From: Sphingobacterium prati | Lineage (GTDB): Bacteria; Bacteroidota; Bacteroidia; Sphingobacteriales; Sphingobacteriaceae | Direction: 5' to 3' | DNA: 64,000 nt | Assembly (NCBI RefSeq): GCF_013167215.1 | Contig: NZ_JABJWY010000012.1 | Span: 62,001-126,000 of the forward strand | Part shown: positions 35,263 to 44,184 of the stretch, piece by piece | How the letters are laid out: every line of letters begins with the position of its first letter | How positions within the stretch are numbered: the stretch's first letter is position 1 | The notes under the pieces: model-generated | What the model was told of the DNA's origin: nothing | What the model saw: only the letters and a program-made list of their open reading frames with translations | Database searches by the model: none | Made by a program: the position numbers and the translations under genes

Positions 35263-36645
35263 TTATTCTGGTTTTGAGGCAGTATTGTTATTGTTGCCTC
35301 TGTTTTTATTTCTATGCCGATTAAAGCGTTTTTTTGGTCTATTATTTTGACCTTCTTTATTTTCTTTGCCTGCCGTTGCCGTACCTGTACTGTCTGGATT
35401 GCTCTGCTGTTTAGCTACCGCCTGTTTTGGTGGATTTTGTTCAGCTTTATCATTTTTCTGACCAGCTTTATTTTCCGGTTTGGGATTATTGCCCTTTGTT
35501 TTCCGTTTTTTCTTTCTTTTGTTCCGGTCATCCAGGCGTGTTAAGCTATCTTGGCCGACTACATTTTCGTAGTCGTAATTGACAATTTTTTCTTCCCGGA
35601 TATCTTCGGTTTCTATTACGCTTGATATGGCTTCTGGTTTAATGCCCTGCTTATTCATTTCGACAAGTTCTTTGACTTGTTGAACCGGCATTGCAATCCA
35701 ATTTTCTGCCCCTGGGAAAGAAAACCACATCATTTTTTTGAAGATATCGGTTTTTTGAAGATAGGCTACACCTTTAAGTGTTTCAATACGGTCAATATTG
35801 TTAGGAATATCTTTCAGCGCATCCATATAACTATCCAATTCGTAATTGAGACAGCATTTCAATTTACCACATTGCCCTGCGAGCTTTAACGTATTCAACG
35901 ATAGATTCTGATAGCGCGCTGCTGAGGTGGATACGGTTTTAAAATCCGTCAGCCAGGTAGAGCAACAAAGCTCACGGCCACAGGATCCGATACCGCCAAG
36001 ACGGCTTGCCTCCTGGCGCATACCAATCTGGCGCATTTCGATCCGTATACGGAATGCTTCGGCCATTTTCTTGATCAATTCACGAAAATCCACACGGCCT
36101 TCAGCGGTATAATAAAACGTCGCTTTTGTTTTATCGCCCTGATAGTCTACATCAGAAATTTTCATTGATAAGCCTAGATCCAAAGCAAGTTTACGTGCTT
36201 TATGCATGGTTTCCCATTCAAGATCTTTTGCTGCATTATACTTTTCTACATCCACTTCATTTGGCTTCCGATAGATCTTTTTTGTGACCGATTCTGCGGT
36301 AACATTGTTCTTTTTCAATTGCAGCCGAACCAATTCACCCGTCAAAGAAACGTGGCCAACGTCATATCCTCCCGTTGAGGGCTCTACAACGACCATTTCT
36401 CCCATCTCAAGGTATAGGTTGTCTACATTAATAAAGAAATCTTTTCGAGATCCCTTGAATCGTATTTCTACGATATTGAATGGTTTATAGTTTGATGGCA
36501 TATCCATATCGGAAAGCCAGTCATATACATCTAATTTATTACATCCGCTAGTCATGCAAGAGCCATTATTTTGGCATCCTGCCGGTGTTCCACTTGCCGT
36601 GGTAGTACCGCAACCTCCGCCGGATGAGCAACTGCCACATCCCAT
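35263..36645 (-). CDS. ricT: PSP1-domain protein, RicT/YaaT family
   Basis: 460 residues. The PSP1 core lies at about 60-290. Diagnostic stretches are G-Y-D-V-G near residue 95, E-A-S-R-L-G-G-I-G-S-C-G-R-E-L-C-C-S-T-W near 213, and G-Q-C-G-K-L-K-C-C-L-N-Y-E near 258. In Bacillus, RicT (YaaT) with YlbF and YmcA carries iron-sulphur clusters and guides RNA maturation. The N-terminus has its own cysteine- and glycine-rich cluster. The tail, about 90 residues, is asparagine/lysine-rich and disordered. It starts 11 bases after the holB stop. Confidence 0.88.
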   Translation of the reverse strand: MGCGSCSSGGGCGTTTASGTPAGCQNNGSCMTSGCNKLDVYDWLSDMDMPSNYKPFNIVEIRFKGSRKDFFINVDNLYLEMGEMVVVEPSTGGYDVGHVSLTGELVRLQLKKNNVTAESVTKKIYRKPNEVDVEKYNAAKDLEWETMHKARKLALDLGLSMKISDVDYQGDKTKATFYYTAEGRVDFRELIKKMAEAFRIRIEMRQIGMRQEASRLGGIGSCGRELCCSTWLTDFKTVSTSAARYQNLSLNTLKLAGQCGKLKCCLNYELDSYMDALKDIPNNIDRIETLKGVAYLQKTDIFKKMMWFSFPGAENWIAMPVQQVKELVEMNKQGIKPEAISSVIETEDIREEKIVNYDYENVVGQDSLTRLDDRNKRKKKRKTKGNNPKPENKAGQKNDKAEQNPPKQAVAKQQSNPDSTGTATAGKENKEGQNNRPKKRFNRHRNKNRGNNNNTASKPE

Positions 36646-36655
36646 AGTTTTCTAT

Positions 36656-37798
36656 TTATATATATTGAGTTCCTTTCGGAAACGTTTTGTATTTGTATAT
36701 TAATGTTAACTGCAAAGATAAATCTAAAAATAATATTTTGGGATTTGCATTTCTTTCTACAAAATAGTGCGTTTCCTCAAATAGATTTATTGTTGCTTCA
36801 ATTTGTTCTACTGTGTAATGTACTGCAAATTTTTGGACAAAATCCAATTCTTTTACAGGTAAAAATACAAGACTGGAGAGGCCTTCCTTAATTAAAATAA
36901 TCTGTCGCATCATGCTGATTGCATAAAAAAGAAAGCTTTTCTGATTTTCACGACCCATTTTGGATAAATCCTCTTCCACTAAAGAGATCATATTTGTGCC
37001 AGCATCTGATACGATAAATCGCAGCCAGTTAACTAAAATTCCAAAATGGTTATTCGTCTGTGTACTTAGTTGATTAAGTGCTTCCTGCAAGTTTCCATCT
37101 GCTATAAAAGCTATTTCGGATGCTTCCTGATCAGAAAGTTGATGCGTTGTTTTCAAATATTGTGCGACTTCAGCATGGTCTAATTTTTTTATTTTGACCA
37201 ACTGTGTCCGTGAAATAATGGTATTTAAAATTTTATCTTGATTTTCTGCAACAAGAATAAATAAGGTTTTTTCGGGTGGCTCTTCAATCAATTTTAATAA
37301 AGCGTTGCCTTGGGTATCCAAGTATTCGGGCAACCACATGATCAAAACTTTATATTCAGCCTCAAAAGCTTTAAGGCTCAATTTCTTGATGATACCATGT
37401 GCTTCGGCAATATTAATATTAACCTGTTTATTATCCGCGTCCAACTGATTTCGCCAGTATTCCAATCCCATGTAAGGATTGGTTAAAAAGGACTTTCGCC
37501 AGCTTTCAGCGTAGTCAGCTGCTGTATCTTCTTTGTGTTTGGCTATAAACGGATAAGACATGTGCAAATCTGGATGAATCAGCTTGCTATATTTTCGACA
37601 AGATGGACATTCGCCGCAACTATCCGTAGCGTGTTTATTTTCACAGTTTAGAAATTGGGCATAGGCATATGCCAGCGCAAGGCTTCCTGAGCCCTCTGGG
37701 CCCAAAAATAATTGTGCATGGCTCACACGGTTTTCATGAACCGTATGAACAAGATGTTCTTTGATGTCTTTATGCCCAATGATATCTTTAAACTGCAT
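36656..37798 (-). CDS. holB: DNA polymerase III delta-prime subunit
   Basis: 380 residues. Part of the clamp-loader complex that places the DnaN clamp (encoded next door). The zinc-binding C-E-N ... C-G-E-C-P-S-C motif (about 53-68) is clear. The Walker A site is degenerate, G-P-E-G-S-G-S, with the usual lysine absent, as expected for delta-prime, which does not hydrolyse ATP. The S-R-T-Q segment near 195 (the SRC-like motif) is present. A minus-strand -7 element TACATTTG lies at 37816-37823, 17 bases upstream of the start. It is divergent from dnaN. Confidence 0.93.
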   Translation of the reverse strand: MQFKDIIGHKDIKEHLVHTVHENRVSHAQLFLGPEGSGSLALAYAYAQFLNCENKHATDSCGECPSCRKYSKLIHPDLHMSYPFIAKHKEDTAADYAESWRKSFLTNPYMGLEYWRNQLDADNKQVNINIAEAHGIIKKLSLKAFEAEYKVLIMWLPEYLDTQGNALLKLIEEPPEKTLFILVAENQDKILNTIISRTQLVKIKKLDHAEVAQYLKTTHQLSDQEASEIAFIADGNLQEALNQLSTQTNNHFGILVNWLRFIVSDAGTNMISLVEEDLSKMGRENQKSFLFYAISMMRQIILIKEGLSSLVFLPVKELDFVQKFAVHYTVEQIEATINLFEETHYFVERNANPKILFLDLSLQLTLIYKYKTFPKGTQYI

Positions 37799-37815
37799 AC
37801 ACTATTGCTATTATA

Positions 37816-37823
37816 CAAATGTA
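37816..37823 (-). promoter_or_regulatory. holB promoter -7 element
   Basis: TACATTTG on the minus strand fits TAnnTTTG exactly. It is 17 bases upstream of the holB ATG. No TTG at the usual -33 distance was found, so only half the promoter is supported. Confidence 0.45.
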
Positions 37824-38007
37824 ATAAATATTGTGATTTATCAGGGCGTATTTGTTTTCTATACTTTTGAAAGCGTGCTTATTAATTGAAATACAATTGC
37901 TTAATTAAGTGCTATAAATCTTTGTATGTGGAAAGAAAGGCGTTTACAAAACGGAAAAATATTGATTAATTTGTGTATTATTGCACATAATAATTAGTAA
38001 TTAGGAA

Positions 38008-39129
38008 ATGAGATTCATTGTATCAACATCAATTTTATTAAAGCAGTTACAAGCTATCAATGGAGCATCTAGTACAAGTACTGTTTTACCAATTCTGGAA
38101 AACTTTCTTTTTGAAATAAAAGACAATAACTTGACTATTTCTGCTACAGATCTGCAGACAAGTATGGTTACTTCTTTACCGATTGAGGCAAAAGAAGAAG
38201 GAAGAGTAGCTATGCCTTCGAAGATCTTGATAGAAACATTAAAAACTCTCCCCGATCAGCCTGTTGCTTTTTCAGTAGACATGAATACATTGGCTATTGA
38301 GATCAGCGCCGGTGATGGTAAATATAAATTGAGTGGAGAAAATGCAGATGATTTTCCTAAAATTCCTTCAATTGATAATGGGTCTATTATCCAAATGCCG
38401 GCTCCAGTACTTTCGGAAGCTATCAGCAAGACTATCTTTGCGGTAAGCAATGATGAATTAAGACCGGCGATGTCTGGGGTTTTAGTTCAATTGGCTGAGA
38501 AAAATGTGACTTTTGTTTCCACAGATGCACATAAATTGGTCCGTTACACTAGGTCGGATATCAGTGCTGAAAAACCGGCTTCACTTATTTTACCTAAGAA
38601 GGCACTTTCTCTACTAAAATCGTCACTACCTTCGGATGATACAGCTGTATCAATTGAATATAATCAGACCAATGCATTTTTTAGCTTTGGCAATATCAAT
38701 TTGATCTGTCGTTTGATCGATGAGCGTTATCCTGATTATGCTGCTGTAATTCCTCAGGTCAATCCAAATAAACTGACGGTTGATAGATTACTTTTCTTAA
38801 ATACATTAAGAAGGGTTGTCATTTTCGCTAATAAAACAACACATCAAGTACGGTTGAAGATATCAGGTAGCGAATTGAATATCTCAGCTGAAGATCTCGA
38901 TTTTTCCAATGAAGCACATGAACGCTTGTCTTGTCAATTTGAAGGGGATGATATGGAAATAGGTTTTAATGCCAAGTTTCTGGTTGAGATGTTAAACAAC
39001 CTTGAAAGTGAAGAGGTCGTTATCGAAATGAGTACACCAAATCGTGCTGGTTTATTGATTCCTGCAACTTCTGAAGATCATGAAGATATTTTGATGTTGG
39101 TTATGCCAGTGATGTTGAATAACGCTTAA
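38008..39129 (+). CDS. dnaN: DNA polymerase III beta subunit (sliding clamp)
   Basis: 373 residues in three clamp domains, the normal length. The N-terminus M-R-F-I-V-S-T-S-I-L-L-K-Q-L is typical. L-P-I-L-E-N-F-L-F near residue 28, the middle domain with F-A-V-S-N-D-E-L-R-P-A-M-S-G-V near 146-160, and the C-terminal L-M-L-V-M-P-V-M-L are clamp hallmarks. It encircles DNA and tethers the polymerase. It is divergent from holB, its loader subunit. A degenerate TATTATTG element (37976-37983) lies 25 bases upstream of the ATG. A one-mismatch DnaA box (37927-37935, minus) is also there. Confidence 0.98.
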   Translation: MRFIVSTSILLKQLQAINGASSTSTVLPILENFLFEIKDNNLTISATDLQTSMVTSLPIEAKEEGRVAMPSKILIETLKTLPDQPVAFSVDMNTLAIEISAGDGKYKLSGENADDFPKIPSIDNGSIIQMPAPVLSEAISKTIFAVSNDELRPAMSGVLVQLAEKNVTFVSTDAHKLVRYTRSDISAEKPASLILPKKALSLLKSSLPSDDTAVSIEYNQTNAFFSFGNINLICRLIDERYPDYAAVIPQVNPNKLTVDRLLFLNTLRRVVIFANKTTHQVRLKISGSELNISAEDLDFSNEAHERLSCQFEGDDMEIGFNAKFLVEMLNNLESEEVVIEMSTPNRAGLLIPATSEDHEDILMLVMPVMLNNA

Positions 39130-39143
39130 TCTTCTGATCGGTT

Positions 39144-39806
39144 TTGGAAATAATTACACACCTTATTGACTTTATTCTCCATATTGATAAACATTTGGTT
39201 GAAATTGTCAATGACTATCAGTTGTGGACATACCTTATTTTGTTTCTCATTATTTTTGTTGAAACAGGGGTGGTTGTCATGCCTTTCTTACCAGGAGATT
39301 CCTTATTGTTTGCTGGGGGAATGCTTGCCGCGCAACCAAATGAATTGAATGTTTGGTTAATGATATTGATTCTGCTGATTGCTGCAATATCAGGCGACTC
39401 TCTTAACTATTCCATCGGAAAGCATTTTGGGATGCGATTGACAAAATTCAAGCTTTTTGGCAAACAGGTTGTCAAGGATGAGCAGATTGCCAAAACACAC
39501 GCTTTTTATGAAAAGTATGGCAGTAAAACAATTGTAATTGCTCGTTTTGTCCCTATTGTACGTACTTTAGCACCATTTGTTGGTGGTATCGGAAAGATGA
39601 ATTATGGTACTTTCATTACTTACAATGTTGTTGGAGCAATATTATGGGTAGGAGGTATTACATTAGCGGGCTATTTTTTGGGCAATATCCCAATTATTAG
39701 AGATAATTTTTCTAAAGTGGTACTGCTGATCATTTTCATATCGGTATTACCTATCATATTTGAATTGGTTAAAGAGAAAATAAAAACTAAAAAGGGGGTC
39801 CAATAG
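39144..39806 (+). CDS. DedA family membrane protein, copy 1
   Basis: 220 residues with a TTG start. The start is supported by alignment with copy 2: M-E-I-I-T-H-L-I-D-F-I-L-H-I-D lines up with M-E-V-V-S-Q-L-V-D-F-I-L-H-I-D. Four to five membrane segments. The SNARE-associated (DedA) motifs E-T-G-V-V-V-M-P-F-L-P-G-D and R-F-V-P-I-V-R-T-L-A-P-F-V-G-G are present. DedA proteins are lipid scramblase or carrier homologues that keep the membrane potential and undecaprenyl-phosphate recycling healthy. It follows dnaN by 14 bases. The stop codon (39804-39806) lies in the terminator-like hairpin. Confidence 0.92.
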   Translation: MEIITHLIDFILHIDKHLVEIVNDYQLWTYLILFLIIFVETGVVVMPFLPGDSLLFAGGMLAAQPNELNVWLMILILLIAAISGDSLNYSIGKHFGMRLTKFKLFGKQVVKDEQIAKTHAFYEKYGSKTIVIARFVPIVRTLAPFVGGIGKMNYGTFITYNVVGAILWVGGITLAGYFLGNIPIIRDNFSKVVLLIIFISVLPIIFELVKEKIKTKKGVQ

Positions 39807-39818
39807 GATTCCCTTTTT
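39789..39818 (+). terminator. Hairpin overlapping the stop of DedA copy 1
   Basis: 13-bp stem with G-U pairs (39789-39801 with 39806-39818) and a 4-base loop, ending in a T run. The DedA copy 1 stop codon lies at its loop and 3' arm. It may act as a terminator or as an attenuator before copy 2. Confidence 0.65.
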
Positions 39819-39830
39819 GATTTATTGCCT

Positions 39831-40478
39831 ATGGAAGTCGTTTCTCAACTGGTCGATTTTATCCTGCATATTGATCAACACCTGATACAGATCGTCAATA
39901 CCTATGCCGGCTGGACTTACTTGATTCTGTTTCTGATTGTCTTTGCCGAAACAGGATTTGTTGTGACGCCATTTCTTCCAGGAGATTCAGTTTTATTTGC
40001 TTTAGGTGCCATTATTTCCCGTCCTGAAAGTAATCTATCATTATCACTTTTCTTATTTATTTTGATATGCGCAGCGATTTCAGGTGATTTTGTTAATTAT
40101 GAGATCGGCAAGTATTTTGGAGCCAGGGTTTTTAAACCTGAATCAAAAATTTTTAAACCATCTTATCTTCGGAAGACGCAGGATTTCTATGCTAAATATG
40201 GTACTAAAACCATTGTTTATGCGCGTTTTGTCCCTATTGTCCGAACTTTTGCTCCTTTTGTGGCAGGTGTCGGAAAAATGCCATATACTATTTTTGGTAA
40301 GTATAATATAATGGGTGGTATTCTGTGGGTATCCTTATTTATCCTGGGCGGCTACTTTTTTGGACAGATTCCCTATTTCAGACATAACTTTTCATTAGTT
40401 GTATTGGCGATCATATTTATTAGCTTAACACCCATGGTGATACAGTTTTTGATGGTTAAAAGGTCAAAAAAAGATTAA
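39831..40478 (+). CDS. DedA family membrane protein, copy 2
   Basis: 215 residues from the ATG at 39831. A TTG two codons earlier is less likely. Same layout as copy 1: E-T-G-F-V-V-T-P-F-L-P-G-D and R-F-V-P-I-V-R-T-F-A-P-F-V-A-G-V-G. Residues 75-120 differ most from copy 1, with a longer loop F-K-P-E-S-K-I-F-K-P. The two proteins align along their full length, a clear tandem duplication. It may handle a different lipid or work as a heteromer with copy 1. The next gene, encoding a CAP protein, lies 43 bases further on. Confidence 0.93.
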   Translation: MEVVSQLVDFILHIDQHLIQIVNTYAGWTYLILFLIVFAETGFVVTPFLPGDSVLFALGAIISRPESNLSLSLFLFILICAAISGDFVNYEIGKYFGARVFKPESKIFKPSYLRKTQDFYAKYGTKTIVYARFVPIVRTFAPFVAGVGKMPYTIFGKYNIMGGILWVSLFILGGYFFGQIPYFRHNFSLVVLAIIFISLTPMVIQFLMVKRSKKD

Positions 40479-40521
40479 ACGTCAAATACTAAAATCAGTC
40501 TTTTAAGGTTAAAGGATTGAT

Positions 40522-41094
40522 ATGAAATATTTCATTTTAACATTTACCTTATTCGTCACACAGCTAGCTTGGGCACAGCGTGCCATTGTAGATCGTGGTC
40601 AAGCAAAAGAAGCTTACGAACTGTTGAACAAAATTCGAACAAATCCCGAAAAATATAAAAGGGAACTGAAGCTATTTAATCTCCATAAGATTACCCGAAC
40701 AAAGCTTAATTGGAACAAACAGCTTGCCGAAGTAGCGGAATACCGGGCTAAGGATATGGCAAAACGCGGTTATTTTGATCACGTCTCTCCGGAGGGCTAT
40801 GGTCCCAATTATTTTATTGAAGAAGCCGGATATCATTTAAATCAGTCCTGGGTAAAAAAAAGGAATGCTAATAATTTTGAATCCATTGCTGCTAATCGCG
40901 CCAGCGCGACCGATGCTATAAAAGCATTGATCATCGGAAAAGAAGCGCCCGGTTATCATCATCGTACGCATCTGCTCGGGATGGATCAATGGAACGGGTC
41001 GCTGTATGATATTGGGATCGGATATGTGAAGTGCAGGGGGGCCAAACCTTATGAAAGCTATCTCGTTGTTATTATTGCAAAGCATGATTGGTAA
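40522..41094 (+). CDS. Secreted CAP-domain (SCP/PR1) protein
   Basis: 190 residues. Signal peptide to about residue 18 (Q-L-A-W-A before QR). The CAP domain is recognisable from L-N-K-I-R-T-N-P, W-N-K-Q-L-A-E-V-A-E-Y-R-A-K-D-M, the G-Y-F-D-H-V-S-P-E-G segment (histidine near 89) and H-L-L-G-M-D-Q-W near the end. The usual G-E-N-I motif is replaced by F-E-S-I-A-A. CAP proteins may bind metal or lipid, and many bacterial ones are periplasmic with unknown role. Its 3' end overlaps the yicC promoter: the -33 element lies inside the last codons. Confidence 0.88.
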   Translation: MKYFILTFTLFVTQLAWAQRAIVDRGQAKEAYELLNKIRTNPEKYKRELKLFNLHKITRTKLNWNKQLAEVAEYRAKDMAKRGYFDHVSPEGYGPNYFIEEAGYHLNQSWVKKRNANNFESIAANRASATDAIKALIIGKEAPGYHHRTHLLGMDQWNGSLYDIGIGYVKCRGAKPYESYLVVIIAKHDW

Positions 41095-41118
41095 AGAAAA
41101 TGAAAAATCATACCTTTG
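41088..41118 (+). promoter_or_regulatory. yicC promoter (TTG-N20-TACCTTTG), near-leaderless
   Basis: TTG (41088-41090), exactly 20 bases, then TACCTTTG (41111-41118). Only three bases separate the -7 element from the ATG at 41122, so the transcript would begin at or just before the start codon. Confidence 0.7.
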
Positions 41119-41121
41119 CAT

Positions 41122-41997
41122 ATGATAAAATCCATGACAGGATATGGCACGGCTTCCCAAGAGAACGGTAAAGTCAAATATAGTGTCGAAATAAAGTCCT
41201 TAAATTCAAAATTCCTTGAATTAAATCTTCGTCTGCCCAAAGTCGTTTCGGACAAAGAATTGACCTTGCGCACAGAGTGCAGTAAGCTTATTGAACGCGG
41301 CAAAGTTAATTTGAACGTAACCGTAGAATATACTGACCAAACAGCCAAGGCCTCATCGATCAACGCTGATTTACTGAAAAAATATTATGGTCAATTGCAG
41401 CAGATCGCAAATGAGCTAAATGATACGAATGTCAATCTATTCGAATTGGCGTTAAATATGCCCGAAGTTGTCACCAACAATGATGATACCGTTGATGATG
41501 AAGAATCCAGCGTATTGATGGATGCTTTTTATGATGCGGTTAAACATTTCAATACATTTCGTGAGGACGAAGGAAATGTATTGGCTCAAGATCTAAAAAA
41601 GCGAGCTGAGCTAATTTTGACTTATTTGAGTGAGGTGGAAGATCTGGAAGTTGAGCGTATCCCATTGATCAGACAGCGTATAGAGCAATTTCTCAATGAT
41701 AGTGTGGGTAAAGAGAACGTAGATCAGAATCGTTTTGAACAGGAGCTTGTTTACTATATAGACAAATTAGATGTCACTGAAGAGAAAGTTAGGTTGCGTT
41801 CCCACTGCAATTATTTTCTGAAAGCCTTTGATTCTGCCGACTCCAATGGTAAGAAATTAGGGTTTATCTCTCAAGAGATGGGCCGTGAAATCAATACCTT
41901 GGGATCCAAAGCTAATCATGCCGGTATACAACAGATCGTGGTTAGAATGAAAGAAGAATTAGAAAAAATAAAAGAGCAGTTGCTCAACGTATTATAA
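41122..41997 (+). CDS. yicC: YicC family endoribonuclease
   Basis: 291 residues from the ATG at 41122 (M-I-K-S-M-T-G-Y-G-T-A). A TTG two codons earlier lies in the promoter. The N-terminal M-T-G-Y-G, then E-I-K-S-L-N-S-K-F-L-E-L-N-L-R-L-P, and the C-terminal E-M-G-R-E-I-N-T-L-G-S-K-A-N-H are characteristic of the YicC/DUF1732 family, now known as a stress-related RNase in other bacteria. The gene order yicC, gmk is widespread, and gmk starts 2 bases after the yicC stop. nadD completes the operon. Confidence 0.95.
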   Translation: MIKSMTGYGTASQENGKVKYSVEIKSLNSKFLELNLRLPKVVSDKELTLRTECSKLIERGKVNLNVTVEYTDQTAKASSINADLLKKYYGQLQQIANELNDTNVNLFELALNMPEVVTNNDDTVDDEESSVLMDAFYDAVKHFNTFREDEGNVLAQDLKKRAELILTYLSEVEDLEVERIPLIRQRIEQFLNDSVGKENVDQNRFEQELVYYIDKLDVTEEKVRLRSHCNYFLKAFDSADSNGKKLGFISQEMGREINTLGSKANHAGIQQIVVRMKEELEKIKEQLLNVL

Positions 41998-41999
41998 GG

Positions 42000-42569
42000 A
42001 TGAGCGGTAAATTAATTATTTTCTCGGCACCATCAGGAGCAGGAAAAACAACTATAGTAAGAGATCTATTAAGTAAACATGGGGATAAAATAGAATTTTC
42101 TATTTCTGCGAGTACCCGCGATCCAAGAGGGCAGGAAGTCGATGGAAAAGACTACTACTTTATGTCCAAAGAAGAATTTTTGCATAAAGTTGCCAAACAG
42201 GAGTTTATCGAATTTGAGGAGGTCTATTCGGGTACATTTTATGGTACTTTGCGTTCCGAAATCGAACGCATCTGGAAAGAAGGTAAAAATGTTATTTTCG
42301 ATATTGATGTCGTCGGAGGATTGCGCCTGAAATCTAAATTTCCAGAACAGGCAATCTCTATATTTGTACAACCACCTTCATTAGAGGTGCTTAAAGAACG
42401 TTTAACCGGACGTGGCACAGATTCGGAGGAAAAATTGCAGGAAAGATTTGCCAAAGCGAAGTTGGAACTTACCTACGCGAATAAATTTGATGTGATCTTG
42501 AACAATTTTGATCTGGCGACGGCTTGTGCCGAAGCTGAAGAAATTGTAATGGGTTTCATCAATAAATAA
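42000..42569 (+). CDS. gmk: Guanylate kinase
   Basis: 189 residues. It phosphorylates GMP to GDP with ATP, in the cytoplasm. P-loop S-A-P-S-G-A-G-K-T-T at about 8-17; T-R-D-P-R and Y-Y-F-M near 38-54 form the GMP-binding region; V-I-F-D-I-D-V-V-G-G and the lid region with F-A-K-A-K-L-E-L follow. The length is typical. The start codon follows the yicC stop by 2 bases, so the two are likely co-translated. GMP kinase is essential for nucleotide supply, which fits its place beside the YicC RNase. Confidence 0.97.
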   Translation: MSGKLIIFSAPSGAGKTTIVRDLLSKHGDKIEFSISASTRDPRGQEVDGKDYYFMSKEEFLHKVAKQEFIEFEEVYSGTFYGTLRSEIERIWKEGKNVIFDIDVVGGLRLKSKFPEQAISIFVQPPSLEVLKERLTGRGTDSEEKLQERFAKAKLELTYANKFDVILNNFDLATACAEAEEIVMGFINK

Positions 42570-42577
42570 CGAATTGA

Positions 42578-43153
42578 ATGAAAAAGATTGGTTTGTTTTT
42601 TGGCTCTTTTAATCCCGTGCATGTTGGGCATTTGATTATAGCAAATTACATGGCCAATTTTACAGGGCTGGATGAAGTATGGTTTGTGGTATCTCCACAG
42701 AATCCATTTAAGAAAAAATCAACTTTAGCGGATCCCTATGATCGTTTGGAAATGCTAAACCTAGCGGTGGAGGATTGCGAACATTTGCGTGTAAGTGATA
42801 TTGAATTTCATTTGCCCATACCATCCTATACCATAGACACCTTAACGCATCTGAAGGAAAAATATCCAGCTAGAGAATTTGTGCTTTTGATGGGAGAAGA
42901 TATCTTGGAGTCATTGGAAAAATGGAAAAATGCAGAGATTATTTTGCGCGATTACCATATTTACGTTTATCCGCGTCCGGGCTATAGTGGGGGAAGGTTA
43001 AAGGGACATCCCTCCATAACCATGACAGATACGCCCTTGATGGAGCTTTCTTCTACTTTTTTACGAAAGGCAATCAAAGAAAACAAAAATATTCAGTTTT
43101 TCACACCTCAAAAAGTGATTGATTTTATAGATAAAAAAGGACTTTATTCCTAA
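42578..43153 (+). CDS. nadD: Nicotinate-nucleotide adenylyltransferase
   Basis: 191 residues. NadD adenylates nicotinate mononucleotide to deamido-NAD in NAD synthesis. The nucleotidyltransferase motif G-L-F-F-G-S-F-N-P-V-H-V-G-H lies at 5-18, and S-S-T-F-L-R (the ISSTxIR-like motif) is at about 168. The product joins with NadA and NadB in this same window. It starts 8 bases after the gmk stop and ends the yicC operon, followed by a terminator. Confidence 0.96.
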   Translation: MKKIGLFFGSFNPVHVGHLIIANYMANFTGLDEVWFVVSPQNPFKKKSTLADPYDRLEMLNLAVEDCEHLRVSDIEFHLPIPSYTIDTLTHLKEKYPAREFVLLMGEDILESLEKWKNAEIILRDYHIYVYPRPGYSGGRLKGHPSITMTDTPLMELSSTFLRKAIKENKNIQFFTPQKVIDFIDKKGLYS

Positions 43154-43175
43154 AGAGCATATCACAATAAAAATT

Positions 43176-43210
43176 AATCCCTGAATTTTATATGAGATTC
43201 AGGGATTTTT
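43176..43210 (+). terminator. Terminator of the yicC-gmk-nadD operon
   Basis: An 11-bp stem (43176-43186 with 43197-43207) has a 10-base loop and a T run. It lies 22 bases after the nadD stop codon. Confidence 0.85.
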
Positions 43211-43395
43211 GTTTTTATGTCCCTGCAAAATAAACGGGATGCTTACCTTTTTTTGGGAGTGATACCTATCAGTTTCGATATGAATGTGTACTGCCGTTTA
43301 TCGAAGGTTAAAGGAGCTGTGGTTTTTAGATTTAACAAATAGCGTTGTTTAAGTAAGAATAATTTTTTTAATTTTAAAAGAATTATGTATACTTT

Positions 43396-44151
43396 ATGAG
43401 AAGTTTAATTTTATTATTTATCTGCCTAAGTAGCTGGACTTATGCCTTTGCACAGGCAGAAAGTGAGGAGGGAAGTGATTACTTTATGGACCCCGTTGCT
43501 ATTGAATTCCGGACAAAGATGACCATACCTCCATATGGTTTGGCAAAGGTGAAAGCAATGATCGCAAAGTTGTCGCCGGTAGAAGATAAAGATGGTACAG
43601 ATACTGGTTTACTGGCACTCTCAGCGACGGATTTTAAGAATTTAAATTTACGTGAAAAATTTACTTATACCATGATTCATGCTGAGGTGTATGCACAAAA
43701 TTGCGATATACCAGAAAATCAGAAGGCTATCGACAAAAAAATATTTGGCAAGTTGCTCGGAGGTTTTAATGAAGCCTGGTGGTCAGAAAGGCAGATTGAT
43801 TTTCTGCAGGAAAACAGAGATTCGGTCATGAAACTAATCCAGGAATCTGTTCTGAGAAGCAAACGAATGGGCGTGAATTACAAAGAGACGATCGAACAGA
43901 TTAATGGCTGGCAAATGATTCCATTTATCATTGAATATGCAAAGAAAACCCCTAAAGATAAGGATGCATTGACTTTATTGCTGTTACTGATGAAACGTGG
44001 TGAGTATAGCGAATTTATGCAGTCTACATCCTTCAAAAAGTTATATGGCGAGATGAGTAATTATTATTCCTATTTAGACTATAATAAAGAGAATGAAGCA
44101 TTGATATATCGTAGAGCAATGGGATATTACAATGAGAAAAAAGGTGAATAA
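43396..44151 (+). CDS. Secreted protein of unknown function
   Basis: 251 residues. Signal peptide to about residue 19 (T-Y-A-F-A before QAES). I recognise no family. The protein is mostly helical with a conserved-looking N-C-D-I-P-E-N-Q segment, an E-A-W-W-S-E-R-Q motif and repeated L-L-L-L-L-M-K-R segments near the C-terminus. One cysteine is seen outside the signal peptide. The next gene (SUMF1-domain) starts 33 bases later on the same strand, which suggests a shared transcript. It could be a periplasmic partner of that protein. Confidence 0.6.
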   Translation: MRSLILLFICLSSWTYAFAQAESEEGSDYFMDPVAIEFRTKMTIPPYGLAKVKAMIAKLSPVEDKDGTDTGLLALSATDFKNLNLREKFTYTMIHAEVYAQNCDIPENQKAIDKKIFGKLLGGFNEAWWSERQIDFLQENRDSVMKLIQESVLRSKRMGVNYKETIEQINGWQMIPFIIEYAKKTPKDKDALTLLLLLMKRGEYSEFMQSTSFKKLYGEMSNYYSYLDYNKENEALIYRRAMGYYNEKKGE

Positions 44152-44184
44152 ATTAGGGGCTTGCTATAAAAAACGTCAATATCA

